Source of the DNA: Sediminibacterium sp.
GTDB taxonomy: Bacteria > Bacteroidota > Bacteroidia > Chitinophagales > Chitinophagaceae
DNA: 64,000 nt
Assembly (NCBI RefSeq): GCF_030695065.1
Contig: NZ_JAUYTR010000023.1
Span: 310,001-374,000 of the forward strand
Direction of reading: 5' to 3'
Shown here: piece by piece, positions 44,768-53,236 of the stretch
Numbering within the stretch: position 1 is the first letter of the stretch
Layout of the letters: each line of letters starts with the position of its first letter
Made by a program: the position numbers and the translations under genes
The notes under the pieces: model-generated
What the model saw: only the letters and a program-made list of their open reading frames with translations
What the model was told of the DNA's origin: nothing
Database searches by the model: none

Positions 44768-46120
44768 TTATTGTGCAAGAAATTGCCTGAACCAATGTCC
44801 TGATTGTTTCACTGTTCTTAGCTGGGTTTTAAAATCTACATGCACCAATCCAAATCTTGCATGATAGCCTTCTGACCATTCAAAATTATCCATTAGCGTC
44901 CAAGCAAAATAACCGGCAATATTTATTCCGCTATTTTTTGCTTTTAGCAAAGCCTCTAAATATTGTTGAAAATATTGGATGCGATTGGTGTCGTTGATTA
45001 CGCCATTCATTATTTTGTCTTTGTAAAACGCACCGTTTTCGGAAATGATGATTTTTTTAACATTGGAATATGCAGCAAACTGCTGAATGATATTGTAGAA
45101 ACTATTTGGATTTACTTCCCAGCCCATATCTGTAATGGGTACTTTTCTAGATTTAGCACTACTATCCGATGCTTGAATAATGGGTATTACGGCATTGTGT
45201 TTTACTACAACTGGAAAATAGTTTTGTACGCCAATAAAATCAAAATCAAACTGCATTCTTTCGGTAAACTTCCAGGCTTTATTGTGTAAATACAATTTAT
45301 CCATTAATGCAAAATCATCGGAGGGATAACCCATTCCCAAACTGGGTTCTATAAACAATCTATTCAATAATATATCAATTCGCTTTGCTGCATCAATGTC
45401 TTTTTTATTTTGGGTTGCTGGAATAACTTCACTGCAAGAAAAACTGGTTCCAATATTTGCATGGGGCACATTGGCTCTAATAATTCTTCCTCCTTCTGCT
45501 TGTGCCATCACTGCGTTGTGAACTGCTGGTAAAAAATTACTGAGTCCCATTTTTCCTGGAGCATGTTTTGCAATCATATATCCCAAAGAAGTAAAGCCCA
45601 TGGGCTCATTTAACACTATCCAATTTTTTACTTTGTTGCCATACTCTTGGGTGCATATTTGTACATACCTACTAAACCATTTAATTAAATGAGTGGAAGT
45701 CCATCCGCCTTCTTTTTCTAAAGCTGCTGGTAAGTCCCAATGGTAAAGGGTTACATAAGGAATCAAATCTAACTTTATACACTCGTCTATTAAAAGATGA
45801 TAAAATTGAATCCCTTCCGGATTAACTTTCCCAATTCCCATTGGTAAAATTCTACTCCAAGAAATAGAAAAACGAAATACCTTAAAACCCAAGGCTTTTA
45901 CTAATAACAAGTCGTCTTTGTATCTATGATAAAAATCACAAGCAACAGATGGCGTTGCACTTCCTTTAATTTTTCCTTGTTTATTGGCAAACTGGTCCCA
46001 TATAGAAAGCCCTCTACCGTCTGTTTTATAAGCGCCCTCATTTTGTGCAGCAGCAATTACAACACCCCATAAAAAATCATCCCCAAAATCACTGGCTTTT
46101 AAAATGGCTTCCTTACTCAA
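44768..46120 (-). CDS. GH1 family beta-glucosidase
   Basis: 450 residues, full-length GH1 barrel. The acid/base is E172 in IVLNEPMGF and the nucleophile is E362 in IIISENGAFY. Other landmarks are FLWGVVIAAAQNEGAY, FRFSISWSRILP, YVTLYHWDLPAALE and FAWTLMDNFEWSEGYHARFGLVHVDF. No signal peptide is present, so it hydrolyses imported beta-glucosides in the cytoplasm. It could finish degradation of oligosaccharides released by the GH16 locus, though it is 37 kb away. It is 17 bp from the amidohydrolase gene and 1 bp from the glycosyltransferase gene. Confidence 0.94.
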   Translation of the reverse strand: MSKEAILKASDFGDDFLWGVVIAAAQNEGAYKTDGRGLSIWDQFANKQGKIKGSATPSVACDFYHRYKDDLLLVKALGFKVFRFSISWSRILPMGIGKVNPEGIQFYHLLIDECIKLDLIPYVTLYHWDLPAALEKEGGWTSTHLIKWFSRYVQICTQEYGNKVKNWIVLNEPMGFTSLGYMIAKHAPGKMGLSNFLPAVHNAVMAQAEGGRIIRANVPHANIGTSFSCSEVIPATQNKKDIDAAKRIDILLNRLFIEPSLGMGYPSDDFALMDKLYLHNKAWKFTERMQFDFDFIGVQNYFPVVVKHNAVIPIIQASDSSAKSRKVPITDMGWEVNPNSFYNIIQQFAAYSNVKKIIISENGAFYKDKIMNGVINDTNRIQYFQQYLEALLKAKNSGINIAGYFAWTLMDNFEWSEGYHARFGLVHVDFKTQLRTVKQSGHWFRQFLAQ

Positions 46121-47173
46121 TTAGCGAAATTTTAAGGAAAGATGATCGAGTTCATATTGATTATACTCCTGCTCTTGTACTTGCAATGAATCTGCTTGCT
46201 CCATTAGTTTTTCTACAATAGTTGTTGTATCAAAACTAAGATTAAGTTTAGTTTGGGGGGCTCCACTCAACCAATTATTTACTTGCGAAGTAAAATCGGT
46301 AGTTAAACTAGTTAATATAGGAACGCCAAAGTTGTTGAGTGCCGCTGCATTACACAATTGCTCATACTGTCCTTTAATAGGCACACAGAGTAATTTTTTA
46401 TTCATGTAAAGTGCTTCTGCCGGTGTTTCAAAACCCGCACCTGTAATTACGCCTGTTGCGTTTATCATGCTTTGAGTAAACATGGCATTATCTATTGGCA
46501 TGTAAATGATATTGCCTCGCTGATTAATTGTTTTTTCTTTCTTACTAAACAAATGAAATAGCTGGTCAGGTAATTTATTTAAATAACTGGCTACCACTTC
46601 ATCACTATAATGTGAAAGATAAACTGCAATATGTCCTAGGTTTTTGGGGTTTGCCAATAATACCTGCTCTTTTATGATAGGCGAATAAATAAAGTCATCG
46701 TACTGTTCAAAATGTAATCCAATATATTTTGTTGCAGTTGCATAATTGTTTAGAACCAATTCTCCCATCCAATCTTTGCTAACTGGTCTTGGAGTTAACT
46801 TGCTTTTAAAACTAGCTTGATGACCAAACCCTATAGAAGGAACTTGTTTTATTTTACAAGCCAAAGAAGTAATGCTTTCGAAATCATTAATAACTAAATC
46901 ATATTGATCAACAGGTAACTCCCTTGCTTCTTTTATAATATTGAATAGCGACAACTCTTTTGCCATCTTCCAATAATCCAATCCACCTCTATTGCCATAA
47001 AACAAACTAACTCCCTTGCTCTGGTATTTTACTGGTAAGTCTACTTTTAAATTGCTGTTGTTGCCGCTCAAAAAAACATCTACTTGCCCATAGCGTTGCA
47101 AATAGGGTATTAATTCTTTTGCACGAGCAATATGTCCATTACCAGTGGCTTGTACGGCATAAAATATTTTCAT
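46121..47173 (-). CDS. MurG-like glycosyltransferase (GT-B fold, TIGR00661-type)
   Basis: 350 residues. The N-terminus MKIFYAVQATGNGHIARAKE is a GT-B nucleotide-sugar-binding start with the GNGH motif. The C-terminal domain has GVITGAGFETPAEALYMNKK and PIKGQYEQLCNAAAL, matching the MurG-like donor-binding loop. The acceptor is not predictable; a lipid acceptor is plausible. Its start overlaps the upstream LpxH-like gene by 4 bp, so the two are coupled. They probably act in the same glycolipid or lipid A-related pathway. Confidence 0.82.
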   Translation of the reverse strand: MKIFYAVQATGNGHIARAKELIPYLQRYGQVDVFLSGNNSNLKVDLPVKYQSKGVSLFYGNRGGLDYWKMAKELSLFNIIKEARELPVDQYDLVINDFESITSLACKIKQVPSIGFGHQASFKSKLTPRPVSKDWMGELVLNNYATATKYIGLHFEQYDDFIYSPIIKEQVLLANPKNLGHIAVYLSHYSDEVVASYLNKLPDQLFHLFSKKEKTINQRGNIIYMPIDNAMFTQSMINATGVITGAGFETPAEALYMNKKLLCVPIKGQYEQLCNAAALNNFGVPILTSLTTDFTSQVNNWLSGAPQTKLNLSFDTTTIVEKLMEQADSLQVQEQEYNQYELDHLSLKFR

Positions 47174-48027
47174 GCTTGTAGTATTAATGAGTTTAGAAAC
47201 AGGGTTACTTCGTCGGTAATCACATTGATTGCAGGCTGTTTTGGCTTGCTTGGCTTTGTTGTATTAACCTCGCTGGTAAATGCCTTTGGGTCATATTGGT
47301 AAATGGACCAAGTATGATCAGTATATTCTAAAGCGGTTAAATTTTCAATCCAGTCTCCGCTATTCATATACACCACTTTGCCTTCTGCTGTTTCTACTGT
47401 TCGTACTTGTGGCTGATGTATATGACCACATATTACATAATCATAGTTTTTAGAAATGGCTAATTCTGCAGCGGTTTGTTCAAAATTACCTATCCAAGAA
47501 ACTGCCTGTTTTACACTGTCTTTTACTTTCTTACTCAAACTCATTTTTTCTTTTCCCGCAATTTTTAGAAAGTAATTAATGAATCGATTTAATAAAATGA
47601 GTAAGTCGTATCCATGTCCGCCTAGTTTTGCTAGCAGCTTGGCACTTCCTTTGGTGGTTGCGTCAAATACATCGCCATGAAAAATCCAAGTCATTTTTCC
47701 ATCAATTTCCATGACTACCTTATCGGTTAATTTAAAATTGCCAATCTCTACATCGCTGTATCTGCGAAGCATTTCATCGTGGTTGCCTGTAATATAAATA
47801 ACCCGTGTACCATTGCTTACGAGGTTCATGATTTCTTTAATCACTTGCAAGTGACTTGCAGGAAAATACCTTTTACTAAACTGCCAACCATCTATGATGT
47901 CGCCGTTTAATATTAAAATTTGAGGAGCTATGCTTTTTAAGTAGTTGACTATTTCAGTTGCATGACAACCATATGTTCCTAAATGCAAATCGCTGATTAC
48001 TACTACGTTCACCGAGCGTTTTTCCAT
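47170..48027 (-). CDS. LpxH-like metallophosphoesterase (UDP-2,3-diacylglucosamine diphosphatase family)
   Basis: 285 residues. Calcineurin-like metal ligands are visible as DLHLGTYG, LNGDIIDGW, GNHDEML and the GHIHQPQ motif. The family cleaves UDP-diacylglucosamine or related pyrophosphates at the inner membrane. The insert KRYFPASHLQVIKEIMNLVS and the HGDVFDATTKGSAKLLAKLG region are typical of LpxH-like proteins of Bacteroidota, which are longer than E. coli LpxH. It is translationally coupled to a GT-B glycosyltransferase, so a glycolipid role other than lipid A is possible. Confidence 0.82.
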   Translation of the reverse strand: MEKRSVNVVVISDLHLGTYGCHATEIVNYLKSIAPQILILNGDIIDGWQFSKRYFPASHLQVIKEIMNLVSNGTRVIYITGNHDEMLRRYSDVEIGNFKLTDKVVMEIDGKMTWIFHGDVFDATTKGSAKLLAKLGGHGYDLLILLNRFINYFLKIAGKEKMSLSKKVKDSVKQAVSWIGNFEQTAAELAISKNYDYVICGHIHQPQVRTVETAEGKVVYMNSGDWIENLTALEYTDHTWSIYQYDPKAFTSEVNTTKPSKPKQPAINVITDEVTLFLNSLILQA

Positions 48028-48101
48028 GGGTAGTGTTTTACAAATCTCCCACTACTATATTACCCCAGGGTTAAGGAATTATTACGGAATTATGAATAAT
48101 A

Positions 48102-48130
48102 AAAAAGGCCGCCCGTTGGGGCAGCCTTTT
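48102..48130 (-). terminator. Rho-independent-type terminator after the bactofilin gene
   Basis: On the minus strand the stem pairs AAAAGGC with GCCTTTT and GCCC with GGGC across one mismatch, with a 3-nt loop, followed by TTTTTTATTATT. It starts about 21 bp after the bactofilin stop and lies upstream of the LpxH-like gene, separating the two units. Confidence 0.8.
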
Positions 48131-48150
48131 ACATATGCTTAAGTTGATGA

Positions 48151-48711
48151 TTATTTTGAAACACCATTGGTATGTACACCATTGGTTGCGCCTGTTGGTA
48201 TTCCGTTTGGAACAGGAATAGGTTTTGCTTGTTCTTTAACCAGTTCTGGTAATTTCACTTTTTCTTTGGCAGCTAAATTGTCTTCGTAAATTTTGATTAA
48301 GCTTGGTAAATTAGGATCAGAGCTTAGTTTTTGGTCAACATCTATGCCATCAATGATTTCTTTGATTCTGTTGATGGTATTGGTATCTGGCACACTAATA
48401 ATGCAATCTAAATTGGTCATTTCGTCGTTCTCAAAACGATAGGTATATACTCTTCCTGAAATTTGGCAGCCCTGCTTTACTTGAACTTTACCTGTACAAA
48501 ATATATTACCACTAAATTTTCCTGATAATACCAATTCAGAGCAAATTAAATCACCATTAAATACTGAATTAGATTCTAGGATTACTTTTTGCTTAGACAA
48601 AAGCGTGCCATTGATACTGCTTTCAATTTTAAGTGAATGCTTTGTTTTAAAATGACCCTCCATGAAAACTCCGTCTGGTAAAGTGATTAAAACCTGACTT
48701 TGATCTATCAT
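48151..48711 (-). CDS. Bactofilin-like polymer-forming protein
   Basis: 186 residues. The repeated short beta-helix turns are visible in DGVFMEGHFKTKHSLKIESS, INGTLLSKQKVILES, VFNGDLICSELVLSG and KFSGNIFCTGKVQV, the pattern of the bactofilin (DUF583) domain. Flanking tails are polar, and the C-terminus is Pro- and Gly-rich. Bactofilins self-assemble into filaments that organise cell-envelope enzymes. It is monocistronic and has its own terminator. The 182 bp upstream (48712-48893) separates it from a divergent gene; no clear element was seen there. Confidence 0.85.
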   Translation of the reverse strand: MIDQSQVLITLPDGVFMEGHFKTKHSLKIESSINGTLLSKQKVILESNSVFNGDLICSELVLSGKFSGNIFCTGKVQVKQGCQISGRVYTYRFENDEMTNLDCIISVPDTNTINRIKEIIDGIDVDQKLSSDPNLPSLIKIYEDNLAAKEKVKLPELVKEQAKPIPVPNGIPTGATNGVHTNGVSK

Positions 48712-48893
48712 ATTATAAAATTTAAAAATTAAAAGGGGATTATAAAATTACTCAATATTTCGTTTTTATCCTATAAAACATGATAAAAATTTATATTTTG
48801 TTTGATAGCTAGGGAGAATTAGGGCTATTAATCGGTGAATAGGGTTTTTATTTTAAACAGTCTTACCTTACTATTTATTAATTCTCAATCAAT

Positions 48894-49652
48894 ATGAAAA
48901 GTTCATCTCTATTCAAAATTGTTGGGCTAGTAGTAGCTTTCTTTGTTTTCATCTACTTTATTATTACGAATTTTTTGGGGGAAGCTGTCCCCGAACAGAA
49001 TACCCTTTCAGCTGAAGAACAATCGGCTGGTTGGGTTTTATTATTTGATGGTGAAACCACCAATGGCTGGCATATGTTTAGTAAGCCCACTATGAAGCAT
49101 GCCTGGAAAGCCATTAATGGGGAACTAACCACCAGCACCAATGATACTTCGGGTACGCATGGTGATATTGTTACCGATGGGGTATATGAGAACTATGAAT
49201 TGGTTTTTGATTGGAAAATTGCCCGCGAAGGGAATAGCGGCGTTTTTATAAATGTGCAAGACGATACCAGTTATATAGCCACATGGGCTACTGGTCCTGA
49301 GTACCAATTATTAGACAATCCCAACATGCAACCTGGCTACCTCGATGGTGGAAAAAAGGGGGCTGGCGCCCTCTACGGCTTAGCTCCCCTTGCAAACCCT
49401 GTAGAACCTAAACCCGCAGGAGAATGGAATATCAGTAGAATTATGCAAGTAAATGGAAAAATCAATTTTTGGCTGAACGGCGTAATGACTAGCGAAGAAC
49501 AAATTGGTTCTGATCGTTGGAAGGGTTTAGTGGCCAACAGCAAAGCTTCGGTATTTCCTGATTTTAGCAAAGCAACAATAGGTCATATTGGTTTACAAGA
49601 TTGGGCAAAAGGTGTATCTTTTAGAAATATAAAAATTAGAATCATTCAATAA
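48894..49652 (+). CDS. Membrane-anchored DUF1080 (3-keto-disaccharide hydrolase type) protein
   Basis: 252 residues. An N-terminal helix (KIVGLVVAFFVFIYFIITNF) anchors it or serves as signal. The DUF1080 jelly roll starts with GWVLLFDGETTNGWHMFSKP and includes WKIAREGNSGVFINVQDD, GPEYQLLDNPN, WNISRIMQVNGKINFWLNGV and HIGLQDWAKGVSFRNIKIR. Members bind or hydrolyse sugars, including 3-keto-glycosides. The exact substrate is unknown. An M1 peptidase gene begins 9 bp downstream. Confidence 0.9.
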   Translation: MKSSSLFKIVGLVVAFFVFIYFIITNFLGEAVPEQNTLSAEEQSAGWVLLFDGETTNGWHMFSKPTMKHAWKAINGELTTSTNDTSGTHGDIVTDGVYENYELVFDWKIAREGNSGVFINVQDDTSYIATWATGPEYQLLDNPNMQPGYLDGGKKGAGALYGLAPLANPVEPKPAGEWNISRIMQVNGKINFWLNGVMTSEEQIGSDRWKGLVANSKASVFPDFSKATIGHIGLQDWAKGVSFRNIKIRIIQ

Positions 49653-49660
49653 TTATTACC

Positions 49661-51307
49661 ATGTTATACGCTAAAAATATTCAATTGATTGCAGCAGCTG
49701 GTTTGATGGGTATTGCCCTTTTCTGCACTTCACCAAACGCGCTTGGGCAGCAAACCGATATTGGTAAGCTTTCTTCGGGCGGGAAACTAAAGCCTGTTCA
49801 GGCCAATATGGATATTAGAAAGTATATCCTCAACTTAGACGTAGACATTGCCAATAAATTCATTAAAGGAAATACAACGGTAAACCTGCAATTAAAAAAT
49901 GGGGCCGATACCATTCTTTTAGATTTTATTCAGCACTATACTATTGAATCAATCAAAGTGGATGGCAAAACCGTTTTATTTGATCATAAAGAAGAGAAGA
50001 TTTATATAAAAACTGCTTCGAACAGTCCGTTTTCTGCTGGCAATCATAGTGTATTTATTGCGTATGGAGGCAACCCGCCTGAAGCAGTAAGACCTCCTTG
50101 GTTAGGCGGTTTTACTTGGTCTAAAGACCGTTCTGGAAATGATTGGGTGTCTATTAATATTCAAAAAGAAGGGGGAAGAATGTACTTCCCTTGCAAAGAC
50201 CATCCCAGTGATGAACCCAATGAGGGTGTAGAAATGAATATCACTGTTCCTGCTGGCTTATCCGTTGCTGGTCCTGGCTTATTACAAAAAACTGTTACCA
50301 AAAAAAACAAGTCTACTTTTTCATGGAAGACCAATTATACCATTAGCAATTATTGCATACTATTTAATATTGGAAAGTATCGGGTTTTTAAAGACAGTTA
50401 TAATACCATAAACAACAATATTGTTCCCATTGAATATTATATTTTGGAAGAAGATTCATCACAGGCAAAAAGAGTAATTGAAGCTAAAAAAAGAGACTCG
50501 AAAATCTTAGAAAAATATTTTGGTGAATACCCTTGGTACAAAGAAAAAATTGGCATTGCCGCTGTTCCTAACTCTGGTATGGAACACCAGACCATGATTA
50601 CTTTTGACAATAAATTTATTTTCACGAAAGTAGGCGGGCAAGATTACTCAGCTAACCTGTTTCATGAATACGCGCACGAGTGGTGGGCCAATAAAGTAAC
50701 CAATAAAGACTGGGCACATATGTGGATTCAGGAAGGGATTGGCACTTATGCAGAAGCTTTGGCCATGTATGAATTAGGAGGTCAAGAAGAATATAATAAA
50801 ATCATTGCTGCACACAAAAGAGGCATCCGTTATAAAAAACCATTGGTGGGTGGCGAAGAATTATCGGAAGATGAAACTTATGCGGGCAATGATATTTATA
50901 CAAAGGGTTCTTTTTTCATGCACAGCTTGCGCTATGTTTTAGGCGACGAAGTGTTTTTGAAAACATTGAAGCAATTGGCAACCGATGAAGCATATACTTA
51001 TGACAATACTGTAACTTCTACCGATGTTGAACAATTATTTAGTAAAGCGGCGGGTTATTCGTTGAAACCATTTTTTGATTTTCATTTAAGAACAACTCAG
51101 GTGATTGAAGTATCTATTAAAGAAACCGGCTATCAGCAATACCAAATTAAACCCCTGAATTATTTCATGGATTTGCCGTTTGAAATTACCCTAAACGGCA
51201 GAGCTACTCGAATGATGTTGGGTAAAGATGGAATATCAGTAAAAAGCAATACTGTTCCAATGGTGGATGCAGCAGGTTATTATTTAAAGAAACTGGTTAT
51301 TCAATAA
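49661..51307 (+). CDS. M1-family zinc aminopeptidase-like protein, exported
   Basis: 548 residues. A signal peptide (LIAAAGLMGIALFCTSPNAL) precedes the M1 N-terminal beta domain. The catalytic domain has H335-E336-YA-H339 (HEYAHEWWANKV) with E358 as third zinc ligand. The exopeptidase loop reads SGMEHQTM instead of the common GAMEN, which may change specificity. The protein lacks the usual C-terminal helical domain of large aminopeptidases, as is frequent in Bacteroidota. Its last 11 bp overlap the convergent oxidoreductase gene. Confidence 0.9.
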   Translation: MLYAKNIQLIAAAGLMGIALFCTSPNALGQQTDIGKLSSGGKLKPVQANMDIRKYILNLDVDIANKFIKGNTTVNLQLKNGADTILLDFIQHYTIESIKVDGKTVLFDHKEEKIYIKTASNSPFSAGNHSVFIAYGGNPPEAVRPPWLGGFTWSKDRSGNDWVSINIQKEGGRMYFPCKDHPSDEPNEGVEMNITVPAGLSVAGPGLLQKTVTKKNKSTFSWKTNYTISNYCILFNIGKYRVFKDSYNTINNNIVPIEYYILEEDSSQAKRVIEAKKRDSKILEKYFGEYPWYKEKIGIAAVPNSGMEHQTMITFDNKFIFTKVGGQDYSANLFHEYAHEWWANKVTNKDWAHMWIQEGIGTYAEALAMYELGGQEEYNKIIAAHKRGIRYKKPLVGGEELSEDETYAGNDIYTKGSFFMHSLRYVLGDEVFLKTLKQLATDEAYTYDNTVTSTDVEQLFSKAAGYSLKPFFDFHLRTTQVIEVSIKETGYQQYQIKPLNYFMDLPFEITLNGRATRMMLGKDGISVKSNTVPMVDAAGYYLKKLVIQ

Positions 51308-53231
51308 TTCTTCCTTGGTGATCAATTTGTTTTAAAGCAAAGGGGTTAATGGTTTCGTTTAAAAGGACCGCCAACTCTATTCGGGTCAACGGCATTTGTT
51401 CATTAAAATAACCCAGCTTCCATTTTACCCATGCGGTTTTAATTTGCTCGGTAAAGAGTTGCTTATTGGTGTAATTCCAGTTTGTGCTATTATTAAAAGG
51501 GGGAGCTTTTTGACGATTGAATGGTTTATGAATTTTTGCCATTTGCATAATCAAATCAATGGCTTCTGAAAGATGTAGGTTTTTTGAGGCATTCGTTTTT
51601 ACTGCATGGTAGGGTGCCATATCTTTTACCAACTCATTTCTTTTTACCAATGAATCTGGATGAAAATAAGTTCTATTGGCCCAACCAGTAGGAACACCTT
51701 GTCCTTTTAAGATTCCAGTAGCACCTATTTTTTGAACCGCTTCAAAATGTGGATGTGTTAACGGTACATCAAAATAAGGCATGATATAGGCATTGCTTGC
51801 CAACAATGCAGCTTGTACTTTTCTTACTGCTACTTTTTCTGCAGAAATATTTTCTTTTGCTGCTGCAGCGGCCAATGTTCCAGCAGCCTGACCAATCAAT
51901 AAAGCAATGGCCTGTAGTCGGGTAGTGCCATTCACCACGTTACTAACACTAATGCTTTTCTCTGCTATAATTAATCCTTTGGCATTTACAGGAATCATAA
52001 CTCCCAATGGAATATTAAAAGAAGGCACCCCGTAAAAATCAAGATGCTGCGGCGCATCTGGGTTTTTCTTGTGATGGTGATCAATTGGATAATCCCCCAC
52101 CGCAATACCTGTTCTATACAAAGGCATTTCAATTTGAAAAGGCTTTGCAATATGATGAATATCCATTCTCACCAAACCCTTTACTCGTCTGCTTTCTCGG
52201 TGATACGGTATCAATGGAAAACGATCCTTAGTAGGGTACTCATCATTGGCCAATCCCAACTGCTTAAAACCCAATTGGTGTTGAATAAAATAAATAAAGC
52301 GCTGGGTCTGCTCTTTTGCTTTAATCAATTCCTTGTTTCGGTCAGCCTCTTTCATTTCAACCACATTCAAATACAAATCATTTCCATAACCAGGCCAATT
52401 AATCATGTATTTATTATTCGGAAGCTTTCCATAATTCAACATCTTTTGTGCATCTACACTGGGCTTTTGTTTTGCTTTATCAAAATAATAATCGGTGCAG
52501 GCGCCATCAAATTCTGCGGGATCATAATTGGGTGGTCTTAGAATGGTACAGTCTTTACCAGCACCATAATCTTTTAGGATAGCCACATAAGTAATGTCTT
52601 GTACAATATTATTGCTTGGGCCCTTATGCACATTCTCATGAGTCATTTCATTCGATTCCATTCCCAAATCATAGGGAACACCAGCACTAGCCAATACATC
52701 TCCCAATTCGGTGGCATCAATCACTTGCTTTGCATAGATTATTAGTTTTTCGCTTGTAGGCGATTGCGTAAACTCGGCGCCTTTAATCACTCCGTTTTCT
52801 ACAATGGTTTTTTGAAAATGCAGTTGATATTTTACAGTAAGATTTTTAGTAGACGCCGCCATGGTTTTAAAAATACTGTCGCCTATATGTGGCTCAAACA
52901 AAGTATTGCTAACCCAGCCAGTTGCTACTTTAGAAGGACCACCATACACTTTATACAAAGCAGCTCTAAACTCACCAAAAATTCCAGAGGGCAAATTATG
53001 ATTGCCATCAAATGCACAAACACCCGCGGCGGTAATCATTCCACCCAACCAAGTGCTGGGTTCTGCAATGATTGTGTTAACGACCATTCTGGCAGATTGA
53101 ATGCCTGCAGCAATTCCGCTGGCACTCGCTCCCACCACTAGTACATCTGTTTTTACAATTTTTTGTGCACGAATTGTTTGAATACATAAACAGGATAACA
53201 AACAAAGCAGCAATCGAAATTTATTTTGCAC
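51297..53231 (-). CDS. Exported FAD-dependent oxidoreductase (PF12831 type)
   Basis: 644 residues with a signal peptide (FRLLLCLLSCLCIQTIRAQ). The FAD-binding Rossmann motif is DVLVVGASASGIAAGIQSAR, followed by PSTWLGGMITAAGVCAFDGN, the VIDATELGDVLASAGVPYDL stretch and the C-terminal LQAIALLIGQAAGTLAAAAA, as in the PF12831 family. These enzymes are often linked to oxidation of sugars or sterol-like substrates, but the substrate is unknown here. It lies 5 bp from the upstream S9 peptidase gene in the same direction. Confidence 0.9.
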   Translation of the reverse strand: MQNKFRLLLCLLSCLCIQTIRAQKIVKTDVLVVGASASGIAAGIQSARMVVNTIIAEPSTWLGGMITAAGVCAFDGNHNLPSGIFGEFRAALYKVYGGPSKVATGWVSNTLFEPHIGDSIFKTMAASTKNLTVKYQLHFQKTIVENGVIKGAEFTQSPTSEKLIIYAKQVIDATELGDVLASAGVPYDLGMESNEMTHENVHKGPSNNIVQDITYVAILKDYGAGKDCTILRPPNYDPAEFDGACTDYYFDKAKQKPSVDAQKMLNYGKLPNNKYMINWPGYGNDLYLNVVEMKEADRNKELIKAKEQTQRFIYFIQHQLGFKQLGLANDEYPTKDRFPLIPYHRESRRVKGLVRMDIHHIAKPFQIEMPLYRTGIAVGDYPIDHHHKKNPDAPQHLDFYGVPSFNIPLGVMIPVNAKGLIIAEKSISVSNVVNGTTRLQAIALLIGQAAGTLAAAAAKENISAEKVAVRKVQAALLASNAYIMPYFDVPLTHPHFEAVQKIGATGILKGQGVPTGWANRTYFHPDSLVKRNELVKDMAPYHAVKTNASKNLHLSEAIDLIMQMAKIHKPFNRQKAPPFNNSTNWNYTNKQLFTEQIKTAWVKWKLGYFNEQMPLTRIELAVLLNETINPFALKQIDHQGRIIE

Positions 53232-53236
53232 AAGAA

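Noticed and set aside
52044..52541. Open frame of 165 codons on the plus strand inside the FAD oxidoreductase gene
   Set aside because: Antisense to conserved coding sequence with no plausible motif or start context.
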